This document shows positions 1 to 12,600 of a stretch of 64,000 bases of DNA, in pieces. Both the position numbers and the translations under genes were made by a program. The notes beneath the pieces are model-generated. The model had not been told where the DNA came from and ran no database searches. It saw only the letters and a list, made by a program, of their open reading frames with translations. The DNA is from Malurus cyaneus samueli (taxonomy: Eukaryota > Chordata > Aves > Passeriformes > Maluridae). The number at the start of each line of letters is the position of its first letter. Position 1 is the stretch's first letter. Location: assembly GCA_009741485.1 (NCBI GenBank), contig CM019216.1:24961119-25025118 (forward strand). The letters run 5' to 3'.

Positions 1-3
1 ACC

Positions 4-572
4 ATACTGGTTTGGGCTTTGTTGGAGTTAATTCACTTCCTAAATTTAGCTGGTGTGGTGCTATGTTTTGGACATGTGATCAAAACAGTGCTGCTAACAC
101 ACCAATGTTTTAATTATTACTGAGCAGCTTCTGAGCCTCAGGGCCTCTTCTGCTCTCTGACCACCCCTCAGGGCACAGGCTGAGCATGCACAAGTAGCTG
201 GGAGAGTACACAGCCTGGACCACTGCCCCAAACTGACCAAAGGGACATCCCATACCACATGGCATCATGCTCAGAAATGACATCCATGGGACAGGAAGGG
301 AAGGACATCTGGTGTTTGTCTTCCCAAGTCACTGTTACACGGGATGGAGCCCTGTTTTCCTGGAGATGGCTGAATGCCTGCCTGCCCATGGGAAGTGATG
401 AATGAATACCTTGTTTGCTTTGTTTGTGCTTGCAGCTTTGTTTTCACCATTAAAGAGTCTATCTCAACCCACAACTTTTCTCAGTTCTACCCTTCTTTTT
501 CTCTCGCCTTACCAGCCTAGGGTGGTGAGAGCCACTGCATGAGGCTCAGGAGCCTGTCAGGGCTAACAAGCA
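4..572 (+). mobile_element. Solo LTR of an avian endogenous retrovirus (family A), near full length
   Basis: The sequence is colinear, from my memory of bird genomes, with a common avian ERV LTR: the TACTGGTTT start, the GTTAATT segment, the AACTGACCAAAGGGACAT block near 230-250, the TGGAGCCCTGTTTTCCTGGAGATGG block near 343-370, a CCATTAAAG polyadenylation-type signal near 448, and the following TATCTCAACCCAC near 460-473. It reads on the plus strand, opposite to EYS. No internal retroviral genes follow it, so it is a solo LTR, or its provirus lies outside the window if it continues to the left. It is diverged and probably old. Exact ends are approximate, and no target-site duplication could be settled because the 5' end sits at the window edge. 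Confidence 0.75.
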
Positions 573-3500
573 GAAGTTAAAATAAAGTGTTCTTCTCCAG
601 TAAGTACAAATTAATTTTCAATGGGCTGCTTTTTCATTTAAATTTACTATGATACATAGACATATGTAAAATATATAGCAGAAAAGCTGCCCTTGAAAAT
701 GTGTCCATCAGCCTTTAGTAATTTGCACCAAGTACATGACACTAATTTATTATTTTGCTAATGAGTGAGATAAAGCCAGTCAGAATCAGACAGATATAAA
801 TCTACCTGGTTAGCTCACTGATTTTTTCAATCATCAGGTTTTACACATTGTATGGTATTAGCTAGTTCCATGACTAAACATCTGTCTCTTTCTGATTGCT
901 TTTTCTAAAGGAATAGCCTTTATCATTAGTATTTCTTCCCATTTGTGGAACACAACTGTCATTTGATTATTCTTTTTTATGGTATTTCAAATATAAAATT
1001 ACCAGGTTACAATGCTCTTTTTTCAGGATTTAGTAGAGCTGATGCCAGCATCTTGTGTTATCAAGAATACAATGATCCGGAAATAATGTTACAATATAAG
1101 AAATAATCTTTCAAGACGCTGAGGCATGTCAGTCAGCGGGTAACAGCATTAGCACACAAAAACTCACACAAAGAGGTGAAGAAACAAATCAAACATGAAA
1201 AATAGGAATTAAACTGAGGAAAAGGAAACATTAGAAGCATTAAAATGAAACATTTCTAAAGAACTGTCTGGTCTGTGTAGTGAAGCATTTTCTCTCCTAG
1301 ATGGAAAAGTTAGTTTTGCATAGTTCTGTGTGACAAGTCTTAAGCTTAAATCTCAAACACTCTAATATTCGTATTTTAACTCTATTCATCCTGTTTCAAT
1401 AAAGAGACCAAATTAGAGTCTATATCTAGATAAATCCTAAAATATGGTATTTGCCATCTTTGTCAATTATACCATGTTTGTGCTGAAGGAAGAACATTAA
1501 AAAATTAGCTACATGAAGAAAGAACTGCAACTTGTAAGACTTAAACTCTGAATTACATAGGAGAGAGCTCCCAATATTAAACATGTATTTTTTTTTTTTA
1601 TTTCCAGATAATTTAATCTCTACAGCAACTGATTTAAAATTTTGATTATAGTTCTAAATATACATTTAAGCTAAGTTTTGCATTGTCATCAATAAAATAT
1701 CACAAGTAAGCACTTGCAAGTCTGTCCCCACTTTGCAACACAAACACACACACAGCTATGGGGTAGATTTAATGATGATAAGGTGGAACATAGTTCAATT
1801 AAGGGTCAGGAAAGGTATTTAAATGGGCAGTTAGCAGTTAATGAACTGAAAAATTCTACACATAATGAACAATTTGGAGAGAAAGATACTCCAAAGTTAT
1901 CTAATGAGATGGCCTTAACTGTGAAAGTGATGGTACTACATATGCGAGACTAAAAATGACTTCAAATTAGAAATTATGGAGAGAAAATGTAAGAAAAAGA
2001 GCAACAAGAAATCAGCTTAAACTACTATAGTGGTACTTCTAAGGTGTCCTCAAATACAGAAATTAAAGCAAGCTTATTTGTATCATTTGTATTGCTTGTC
2101 AAGAAGCTTGGGCTTAGGATACACAACTGTGATGAAATTCTAAAGACAACAAAATAATTATTCACCCAACTTTCATTAGAGGAGAAAAGGCTTTGAAAAC
2201 CACTCACATACACACAAATCTTCAGAAGACCAAGCACTTAGAAGTTCTACAGTAATGCAGGCGATTTCTCCAATTTTTCTCCACCATTCAAATGCTCAAG
2301 TTAACTGAAAAGATAGGCTGTCACTCAGCTGTAGGCCATGCCATGTATGGGGGTTATGACCTGGCAATTTGATTTGACTGCAGGAATATCACGGTACATT
2401 AACAGCAAGTGGATAGTCAACATTAATTTCAAACAAGGAATTATGCTAATTTCAGAGATTTATGGAGGAAAATATTATTTCTTCTGTAATTAATAAAATG
2501 TGAATTTGGCAGAAGCACAACTATAAGCCAGATACTGATTAAACAGGGTTATTTTGTCTCCAAATATATGAAGATAATAAAAGCATCCACTAGATTTATG
2601 AAACACATGAAATATATATGAAAGATAAAGTAATATTAAAATATCTTGAATCTGTGCTTTATTTAGATTTAAATATAAATTCTACATTTAAAACTTAAAT
2701 TTAACAATTTCAGCTTAGTCTTCCATGGAACATCTGCTTTTAATATATTAGGACTAGGATTTCTTCACTTTTAATATTAGATGTTAAGCTGTTCTTTCAA
2801 AAATTTTTGCCTGGTACAGGGAGGTATTTGCCAAGGAAATTGAAAAGAAGAAACTGAATAATTTAGTCAATAAGAAAGAAAAAAATATTCTAAGGCAGAA
2901 CCAGAAATTAAATTTATCTGTCCCCTTCCCCATGATTCCTGTTTTCCAGAAATGGAAGCTAAAAGGATGAAAGGAAGCTGTGGTTTTCCTCATTGTTACT
3001 TGTATAATTTGTTCAGTGCACTGTAGTATCATATTTACCTCAACACAACATTTGTAAAATATACAAACACTGGAGAAATACTCCAGGTACTTCAACTGCT
3101 TTCCTGGTCTTACAGCCTATTCCAGGAACAACACCCAGTATTTCAAAGGTTCCTTTATGCCCATAAATGTTATCCTTAATAGCGAATGACTTGTTTGACT
3201 TTTATATTCTTGCAGAAGCAAATGATTTTTAGAAGAGCTTAAGTTGGAGAGGAAATGAGACTGAACTAGCTGATCTTGTTTAGGCTGTAAAACAAAAGAA
3301 CTAGAGCTCTCTTAACTGACACCAAAAAATCCCTCACTTTGGGAGATTTTCACTTCTGTTTCATAGCGTTCATAGCGTTGCCAGTGTTGATCCATGTCAC
3401 AGAAAATGCCATAGTGGCAGTAACAAGTGCATATTCTAGCAGAGACATTCTTACTGTACTGATGGCTACTTCACACAGAAGGGAGCTACTCAAATGTGAA

Positions 3501-4636
3501 TGAATAAACATCGAAGACTAATAACACAGCAGGACTTGTTCTTCGCACCACCTTGTGAAGCTAAAAAACTAAAGCTATTTCATTATGCTAACCATTCAAT
3601 TCCATCTGTTGAAATCCTGCCAGCCACATGTCTAACATAATGACAAAATTTGTGCTTCAGAGTGTCATTCACATGTCTACCATGCCTATGAATTTCTTCC
3701 CATGTACAATGTTACAGTTGTATAAAATAAATTGTGATACATGTCAAAATGGTTGCTGAAACATACCAATGGAGAAGTTATACCTTCTTAGAAGAAGTGA
3801 CACAAAATAGGTCCGTGCCAGCTCTTCAGACTGCAGAGACAGGTGTCTTCTGCCCTCAGCTATTAAAACTGCTCTGGCAACTCCCAAGCACTCCCAATGC
3901 AGTGTATGCTACTGCTGCAAGCATTGCTTTGTCAGCAGTGTGAATTTAGCTCTTAAAAATGTTCTTGTTTGGTTATCATTTTGCCAGATGGCTAAATTTC
4001 TTCTGAGGACAGAGACAAAATGGCTGAGACTGAACTTCAAATATTTTGCTAGCATAGATGCAATGAACATGGTGGAAGAAAAAAAAATCACATTTCCAAC
4101 CAATACAACAACGGGGATAAAGAAATCTGTGTGTCATTCAAGAAGGCGATAATTCTGGTGAAGAAAAAGTTCCTTTTGCAAGCAGGTACCTCTCCAGCAG
4201 AGGACTTTATTGGTATGCTAATCCTAAAACTTCTCACAGTCTCCTTAGTCCTGAAATTCAGCCATAATACATTGGGATTTTGTAAGACAAGAAAAAACAG
4301 CAGTTTTATTCTTGCTTAGCTTTGAAGGCTACTACAAATAAATGTGTTATTAAGGTCAGAATAATCCCTACCAACAAAATTTGTCAGTTTAAATGAAGAG
4401 GTTGATTTCCATGATAACTTTACCACATATGTATGTGAACATATTCATGGACTACACTCTTCCAGATTACTTGTACAGAATGTCACAGATAGCTGATATT
4501 CTAAAGAGCACAATTTCAGCTGCTCTGTATCTAAACCAAACAGGTGATTTAAATATTAGCAAACTTTTAAACATTTTTTTCTTTATAAAAAAGAGGAAGA
4601 AGGACTTTTTTATGTGGGCAGATAATGATAAGGCAT

Positions 4637-5172
4637 AGGTTTAGTTTAGTGTTAGGAAAAAAGGCTTTACTCAGAGGGCACTGAGACTCTGGAACAGGTT
4701 GCCACGAAATTGTGGGTGCTGCATTCCCAGAGGAGTTCAAGGCCGAACTGGACAGGTTCCTTTCGACTTGACTTAGATAAAGAGGCAGAGGCCTCCTCAG
4801 CAGGTTCACTGAGGACACAAAGCTGGGAGGAGTGGCCAATACCCCCGAGGGCTGAGCAGCCCTTCAGAAGGACCTCGAGAGGCTGGGGAGATGGGCAGAG
4901 AAGGACTGACTGAAATTCAACAGCGGCAAATGTGGGGTCCTGAACCGGGAGAGTTCCACCCGAAAATTAGGAAGAACTTTGTTACTGTGCAGGTGACCTT
5001 GCACTAGAACAGATTGCCCAAAGAGGCTGCAGAGTCTCCCTCACTGGAGATTTTCAGGAACTGCTTGGGCACAATCCTGTGCCATTGCTCTGGGATGACC
5101 CTGCTTGAGCAGGGAGGTTGGACCAATGACCACTGTGGTCTCTTCCAACCTGACCCATTCTGTGATTCATGC
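4637..5172 (+). mobile_element. CR1 LINE fragments, rearranged mosaic
   Basis: Three CR1-derived blocks. At 4640-4775 is the 3'-proximal segment (CTGGAACAGGTTGCC, GAGTTCAAGGCC). At 4795-4955 is a reverse-transcriptase region piece (GAGGACACAAAGCTGGGAGG). At 4960-5172 is a full 3' end with GATTGCCCAAAGAGGC, GGAGGTTGGACCAATGACC, CTCTTCCAACCTGACCC and the terminal ATTCTGTGATTC. The first two are out of order relative to an intact element, so this is either two nested insertions or an internally rearranged copy. Frames here are decayed. Confidence 0.85.
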
Positions 5173-6254
5173 CCCAAATTCTGCTCTAATTCCTGCAACG
5201 ATAAGTGAGGAGGACATAGGAGGAAGGGCTGGAAGCTCTGACAATATATCAGATACTATTCCTGAGTTAAGGAGGTAAAAGGATGCAGCCCACACCTAAT
5301 AAAGGACTGTTTCACCACAGGACTCAGGATACTTCCCTGTGTGAGCAGAAAGAAAATGGATCTAAATGGTGCATAATTCATCCTGGCATTCTAGAACTAT
5401 CCCTATATATTTTCCTTATTTGTGCTAGCTTCCAAACTCAGACTATGGTTGTGAGATGTATTTCCCATAGCATTTTCTTACTATTTTTACTAGTTTGGAT
5501 TAATTGTAAGCTTTTATTTGTCTGTATTTATCATGTAAGTCTCAAAAGATTGATGCTGCATTTTAAACAGCACTTTAAAAACACTTTAAACAGTACTTTC
5601 CATAGTTTTATTAATTACTATGCTCTTATTTTATGTTGTTTCTGAACAAGTGCAAGGTTCAGAGTGTGGTCTATGCTTTATAACTTCAAAGAGCTGCCTC
5701 TAGAAAATTCAGTGAGTAAAGAATCTAAGTTAATGAAATGTATAAATAGTAAATGATACGGTAATGCATGAGAAAACTGATTAGTGCAGAATGGATCTAA
5801 TCATGGAGATACTAAATGCTTTCAGAGAAGTACCAAATATTCACTAATGCTTATCATGGCTGAAATTCAGTCTTTGTTACCTTTTACAATAATATAATCG
5901 ATCTGTGCTTGTGAGCCTTCAGGAACTCTATTAAAGAGGCTTTGTCCTCTTGATTGGTGCATTCTTTCTTTCTTTTGGCTGTTCAGTATATTGCGTGAAA
6001 GATACAAAGTCAGACTAATAGGAACTTCTGAAAGAAACACATGAATCCACTTTCCTTGGGGGAAACATCAATTCAGCTGGGAACAAAGGTGAATGAAAAT
6101 TACAACAGAAATCTACAAACTTTAGTATTAGCTATTAAGTTATTTAAAAAAATGAAATATTGAATGCATGTCATGTGCATAATGGTAATGTCAAATGATG
6201 GCAGTAATGGTAAATGTCAAATATTTAACATTTAATATCCTCTTTCATACCACG

Positions 6255-6830
6255 TATATCATGGAATCATAGACTCGATCATAGAATCATGGAATCATAG
6301 AATCAGAGATCATAGAACCAGAAAATGGCCTGGGTTGGAAGGGACCTCAAAGGTTTACAACCCTCTGCCATGGAAAGGGATACCTTTCACTAGACTAGAT
6401 TGCTCAGAGCTCCATCCAACCTGGCCTTAAACATTCCCGAGGATCAGTCACCCACAGCTTCTCCAGGCAACCTGTTTCAGTGCCTCATAACACTCATAGA
6501 AGAATTTTTTGCCTAGCATCTCATTGAAACCTACCCTCTTTCAGTTTAAATCAATTCCTCCTTGTCCTGTCACTACATGTTCTTATAAAAAGTCCTCTCC
6601 AGCTTTGTTGTAGGCTCCCTTCAAGTGCTGGAAGGCCACAATTAGGTCAACTTAACCCAAAGCCTTTTCTTTTCCAGGCCAAGCAATCCCAGCTCTCTCC
6701 ACAAAGGAGAGGTTCTCCATCCCTCTGATCAATTTGGTGGCCTCCTCTGGACTCAGGCCAACTGGTTCTTGTCCTTCCTGTGCTGGAGGCAGCACTGCTG
6801 CTGCACTCACAAGAGCATGCTAGAGGGGAA
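6255..6830 (-). mobile_element. CR1 LINE 3' end
   Basis: About 575 bp on the minus strand. The left end carries the CR1 3'-terminal repeat expanded into several ATCATAGAATC-type units (6260-6315), followed by the reverse complement of the conserved tail (GGTTGGAAGGGACCTCAAAGG, CCATCCAACCTGGCCTT, CCACAGCTTCTCCAGGCAACC, CTCCTTGTCCTGTCACTACA, CCCAGCTCTCTCCACAAAGG). It is a 5'-truncated insertion, as is usual for CR1. No intact reading frame remains. Confidence 0.92.
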
Positions 6831-9234
6831 GAATCACCATATCACGCTATTTGAAAGTTATTACACATAAAATAAATAGTGACAGTAGTGACACGGGAGA
6901 GCCATTGACAGCTGCACTGCCTCCAGTTCATGCTGTTATATTTTAATGTAACATTTTAAATGCATAAATTTAAAAAAAAAATAAAATTCATGAGTTCTGA
7001 ATTCAAGACTATGTATGTTTTCTAAATGCCATGGAAGTCTTTCGTGTAGCAAGTTTTGTGCCCACATAGTCATAGCAATGTGCAGAAGTCATTAATCACC
7101 ATTTGCTTCAGAAACTAAAATTATTTTTTCCATGTAAAGGCACATGATTTTTTTTACTTCCGGTGATAAGTCTTAATATAATAATTTAAAACATATATCT
7201 TAAACTCTGTGTATGCAGTATTTAGTAATGTAAATGTGGATTATTCATTTATTTCTCCAGACTAACATTTGCAACAAATAGTGAATATAAATACGCATAT
7301 ATGTATGAGTGTATAAATATTATATAGTCTTGCTGGTGCCAGTTTTCATAATGGGATTTTACTGTAGGAATCATGAGAAAAGGAGATGTCTGAAATTATA
7401 TACCGAAAGTAAATGCAGGATTCCTCCACTCCCTGCCAGCTATTGTTACTCTCCTAATTGAAGGATAGATTCAGCTCGGAGAGGATTTTCTTTATTGTTT
7501 TGAAGCAGCTGGCTTTGAGTCTAAAGAAAACATCATGCTGAGCTACCAGGAGCTGCATTCATTCTCATTTGAAAGCAGGTCATGCATTCATCTTTGCTCT
7601 GAGTTTCTCAATAATCTCAGCAATATGCAACACACATGCTGTTTCAGCCCTCTGAAAGGACTCACACTGGTAGCATCCCTTAACACACTTATTAATGGTC
7701 TGGGCTTGTCTTCCTTTTACTTCAGATTCTAAGTTTGCACACTTGCACAATGAGGCAACTGCAAAGTCTGCCTATGTCATTAACTGATTTTTTTTCCAGG
7801 TAGAAACACTCAGTATTTGTCCCCGAAAAAAGTTAAAAATAGTATAATCACTGCAAACTCTGTTACTGCTTCTTAAAAGTTATCCTCAGATTTGAAGCAA
7901 AACCAAATGAACTGTCAGCATAGTACTCAGAACAACTGATTTAACAGCTCATCTTCTACAGGACTTTCATTACTGAGAACACAATCTGGAAAGCTATTTA
8001 GATCCTATCCCCAAAGGTGTCTATTGTTCTGTATCAGTCAGTGACATGCTCAACTAAGTACCCAAAAAGCCCTCAAAATTAGGAAGCATTGATTTTTACT
8101 TTCAGGTCTTTTATTTCTGTACTGTACATGAGCCAAAGAGGAAAAAGAGAATTAGCAGCAGCAAATGGTAATTTAGCTACATATGTTTAGTGTATCGTAC
8201 TCTATTCACACAGCTCTAAAGAATAAATTCAGGGAAGACAATGCAAATTGGAGGCCACTAAAACATCACACAGACTACTCCATTTTCCCAAAATTGATTG
8301 TATAACTACTACAACAGTGATAATCAACTAAGGTGGAATGAAACTGTTATTTGATCACTTCTACTGATAGCAGTTCACTGTAGGTGTGGCTATGCTTGTG
8401 ACTGAAGTACAAGACAAAGCTCACGTTCCTAGTTTTTCCACTCTATCCAAATAAAGCATCAATTCAAATATTTAGTGATGACCAGCTGGGTCTCGTAGTG
8501 TGGGAAATTAACCTTTTCCAGGTTCTACAATCTCTGTAATCTTAAGCATACAAGCTCTTGGAGGCAACCTAGAGAAGACTCAGAATATGGACAAGAAGAG
8601 GAAGAATGCTTCTGTAAGACATGCCTTGGAGCAGCCTCATTCCAAACACACCTATTTATTATTTCATGGAATAAGTGTCAGAGAAAAAACAAAACAGCCA
8701 AAAACTGGCTAAATAAGCAGTATCTGCCAGGTTTCAGAATAACATAATTGATTCTTTTGTGGGATTTTATAGGGTGTATTATCCATGAATCCAAAGAAAA
8801 TAGTAAGTGACAAAATACAGTTTTCCATTGAGGCACCCTACCATGATCATCTGGATTGCCTTCATTTGCTGTTCACTAACCAACAGGACAAAGGTAGATG
8901 AACTGTGCAGCTGCTAGAAGACAATAATTTATATGCTGACATCTAAGGGATATTGCTACCATGTGTTACAAAGACTGTAATTTTTTTTTAGAATGTGGAC
9001 CTGAAGTTTCCTGTTTTGCTACAAATGAAGGAGCCAGAAATGAAAACACTTCTCTGTTTTGTTTATATTAGTGGTCAGCCATCCATGGTAAATTTTAAAA
9101 AAGAAAGGTAATTTGTGAGGGAAATATAATGGCTGTTGTAGTACTTATAACAACACATACATTAGAGGTGTCAGTGGCCTTGGGTGATTTATTAGCTGGA
9201 AAAAGATTTATATTGTGTTTACCTTTAAGAAGAA

Positions 9235-9345
9235 AAAGTTGGAAGGAAGACTGCACATTACAGGCCAATCAGCTTTATCTCTGTCCCTAGAAAGGTCATG
9301 GGTATGGTTTTATAGAGCCCATTTCCATATAAATAAAGGACACAA
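9235..9345 (+). mobile_element. CR1 LINE fragment (reverse-transcriptase region, weak)
   Basis: A short degenerate piece on the plus strand: ATTACAGGCCAATCAGC and CTGTCCCTAGAAAGGTCATGG match the CR1 ORF2 stretch that normally reads AACTACAGGCCAGTCAGC ... GGCAAGGTCATGG. It sits about 45 bp left of a CR1 piece of opposite orientation, so they are separate insertions or an inverted remnant. Confidence 0.5.
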
Positions 9346-9389
9346 AGTTTATCAGGGGCATTTAACAAATGATTATGAGCTTCTCAACC

Positions 9390-9605
9390 GCCCCTCATTG
9401 GACTTATTCTCCCTTTACCAGCTTCTTTGGACATGCCTGGGGTTCAAAACTGAACACAGAATTCAACATGTAACCTCACCAGAGCTGAGTTCATGGCAAT
9501 AACCCCTTCCATAACCTGCTGGCTGCACCCCTTCTGATACAAGTGAGGATGCCATTGGCCTTCTTGGCCACCTGGGCACACTGCTGGCTCATGTTCAATG
9601 CTGGT
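9390..9605 (-). mobile_element. CR1 LINE fragment
   Basis: Reverse complement of a CR1 segment: AACTGAACACAGAATTCAACATG, CCTCACCAGAGCTGAGT, TTCTGATACAAGTGAGGATGCC, TTGGCCTTCTTGGCCACCTGG and GCACACTGCTGGCTCATGTTCA are clear. The piece lacks the 3' terminal repeat, so it is internal and truncated on both sides. Confidence 0.88.
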
Positions 9606-12600
9606 GCTGAAGAGAATGTATTCTAGAGAATGTATTCAAAATGATACAACTAAGGCATTGCCCAAGCTTCAGAGCATACCCTTCACCGCACTAAGATAAC
9701 TTCAGTGTTTGCATTGCCAATGAAGTGCCTAGAGTTCCATCCTAATTTCTTAATCTAGCCAGCTGCAGATATTTTAAACTATTGAGAAATTTACAAAATA
9801 TAATACAGAACAAATGTTGTTACCAGTGTGCAAGTGGGATTGCACCTTGCAATTGTACCTTTAATCTTTTCTAAACCTTGGATCAAACATCACTAAATAG
9901 ATGGAAGGAATGAAAATAGGAGACACCTGTTTGCAGAAGAAGAAAATAATGAAGTATAGTCAAGGAATTGCTTTTATTTACTAGGAAATGTCATAGAGTA
10001 TTTAACAAACACGAAGAGGACATTTTCAGAAGTGTAAGGGCTTATAAACAGCCACAATTTAGTATGGTCTCAGAGACACTTGCTGGTGATTGCAGTCTCT
10101 CCATCTTTTTAATTGTTTGCACATTATTTTTTTTTATTTTTAGTTTTTATTACCCTTTCCAAATCAGTTTAATATTTAGAATTAAAAAAAAAAAAAATCA
10201 TTCCAGTAGATCACTGGCAGTGAATAATTATGTTTTTTTCTCCTTACCTTCATAGCTTTGCAATTAACCAAGTTCTGTTGTTCCTCTACATTTACTTGGA
10301 AAGCAAAGATGGCCAAGTTTCTTCCTTGAAGTCTTTCCATTCTCTTTATTTATTATTTGAGAGAAAACAGCAATTACGTTTCTTACTATAGGGCCATCAC
10401 AAGGAGAATTTTGACAAGAAATGAGAAAAATAATAGGAATTTTTAGTAGGAACCAAAGTGGCTACTGTAGTATATATACCCTAATGGTCACTGAGAAGAA
10501 GACAGAGCACCTGAGCACTTGCAATTGTGCAGGAAACAGAATTTTGGGGACACCTGTCCAGCATGACTGATACTTGTTTTGGATAAACTGAGTTCTGGAA
10601 GAAATCAAAAGAGGGAGATGTATAAAGAAATATACATGACTTAACACAATACTGTTAGAGTTCATACCTACAACAGATGAGCAATTTTTAATGGTAGACA
10701 AGTGAAGGAAATCTTGGAAAGGTGTTGAAACTTTATGGATACAGAAATATCCGTATTTAATGTAAAAATGTTTCAAAATAACCTTTATGAAGGATCCTGA
10801 ACTTATGCTTCAGGGCAATCACTGCCTCCAACCTGTTAAACTGAAATCTATGTGTGGTAGTAGATGAAGAGTTAAGGAGAAAAATATTTTTCTACTGAAT
10901 TTCTCAGTCATTCCTCTGAAGTCAGGTTACAGTGCAAGATCAGACAGAGACCAAAACGAAGTTGAGGTCTGATACTAAATGGCAGCTCACATGTTTCATT
11001 TTCTCTCCCCCAATTCTCTAATGTAATAATGAGTACAAAGAACTATGCGCCAATATTAGACAGAAAGTTATTGAAAATTATATCAACAATGAAAATAAAA
11101 ATTTTACTTCAGTGCTCAAACCCTGGGCAAGATTAGTTTACAATAGATATTTGATTTGTTTCTAGCATTAGTGCTTCCCAAGATAAGGTTACTTCAGCAT
11201 GAAGTCATTCAGGTGTGCACATCTGGAGGAAAAAAAAAGTCTATAGCTGTTATTACTTGGTATTATACACTACATTAATCGCTGAAGGGAAAACGCTATT
11301 CCCCTGGGTTGAGATCCTAGGAAAACACCCAATTCACCAGTGCAGATGAACAGAAACTGGGTGAACACTGGTCTTTAGCTGTGTCCTACGCAATTAAAAT
11401 TGAGATTTTCAGCATGAAACCTTCTGGAAATAACAAAGCATTTCAGGTAAACCTATATAAAGAAAGAGTATGTAACTACAGTTGCATTAATATACACAAT
11501 TTATGACACTTTAGAGAAATTCTAATAGAACTACATTGTATGGCACATTCAGGCATAGAATGCAAGGTCTTATATATATATTTTTAATTTGAGTAAATAA
11601 AAATAACATTTGTAACTGCTAAAGGGTTTTATGGCAAAAAGTATCATTCCAGTATTACTACTGTGTCAGATGGACTTATTTTATACTTATTTATAAATAT
11701 AGAGTCAAGTTATAAGGCAGTAATTAATCACATTCATGAATACTGGCATATAGGTGCGCTTATAAAAATTGTATGGCTCCTATAGAAACTAGTTCTAAAA
11801 TGTCCATTTTCAATGCTGAACAAGATGCAAAAAACTTTTTTATTATTATTCTGGGCTTAAAAAGTTACCAATTACCAATTTACCGAAAAATATCCCCTTT
11901 CTCATTTTTTTCCTTTCTTTTTCCCTTGCCTATGCCTTGCCCATCTCTAAAAAGTATCAATTTGTACATCTGAATGACAATGCAAAGCTTTCCCTTTAAA
12001 AAAAAAAAAAAAATTCTCTTGTTTTTCAGACCTGCGTAATTTTCTCACCTTTTAAAATGAGGATAAAGCAAAACTAAATAGCCATAAGCTATTCTGTAAC
12101 TTTTTCAATAAATGCCCTTTAAAAAACAAAACCCAGTCAATCAATCCATCAAATGAAACCTGCAGAAGTTGTGTTGTTTTAAGCAATGACCCGAAATAGA
12201 CACTTTTCAAATTCTTTACGCTACCAAGGTCAAGGTACAAGTGAATGCAGTTTAGAAAAAGCCCTTTTTTTATACAGGCAAGTTAAAACACTAATATTTC
12301 TATCTTGGTCTTAAAATAGGTAATATTTTCCATTGCTTTTTCATATTTCTTGTAACTATTTTTATTGTTAGAAATTAGCATATCCATTTAATTATTCAAG
12401 AATACCCTCAAGGATTCTAGTAAACTATTGTCTTGTAGTCTTATAAGTTTTCAAATAAAGCACAGTCCTTTTTTTTTTTAATTGAGGCAAGATACAAGGT
12501 AGTAAATGTCTTATGTTTGCAAAATGCTAGTAGGTTCGAACCCTGCAAAACAATAAATAAGGGATTTTAAACAATAACATATTAAACATATTTAACTGCC

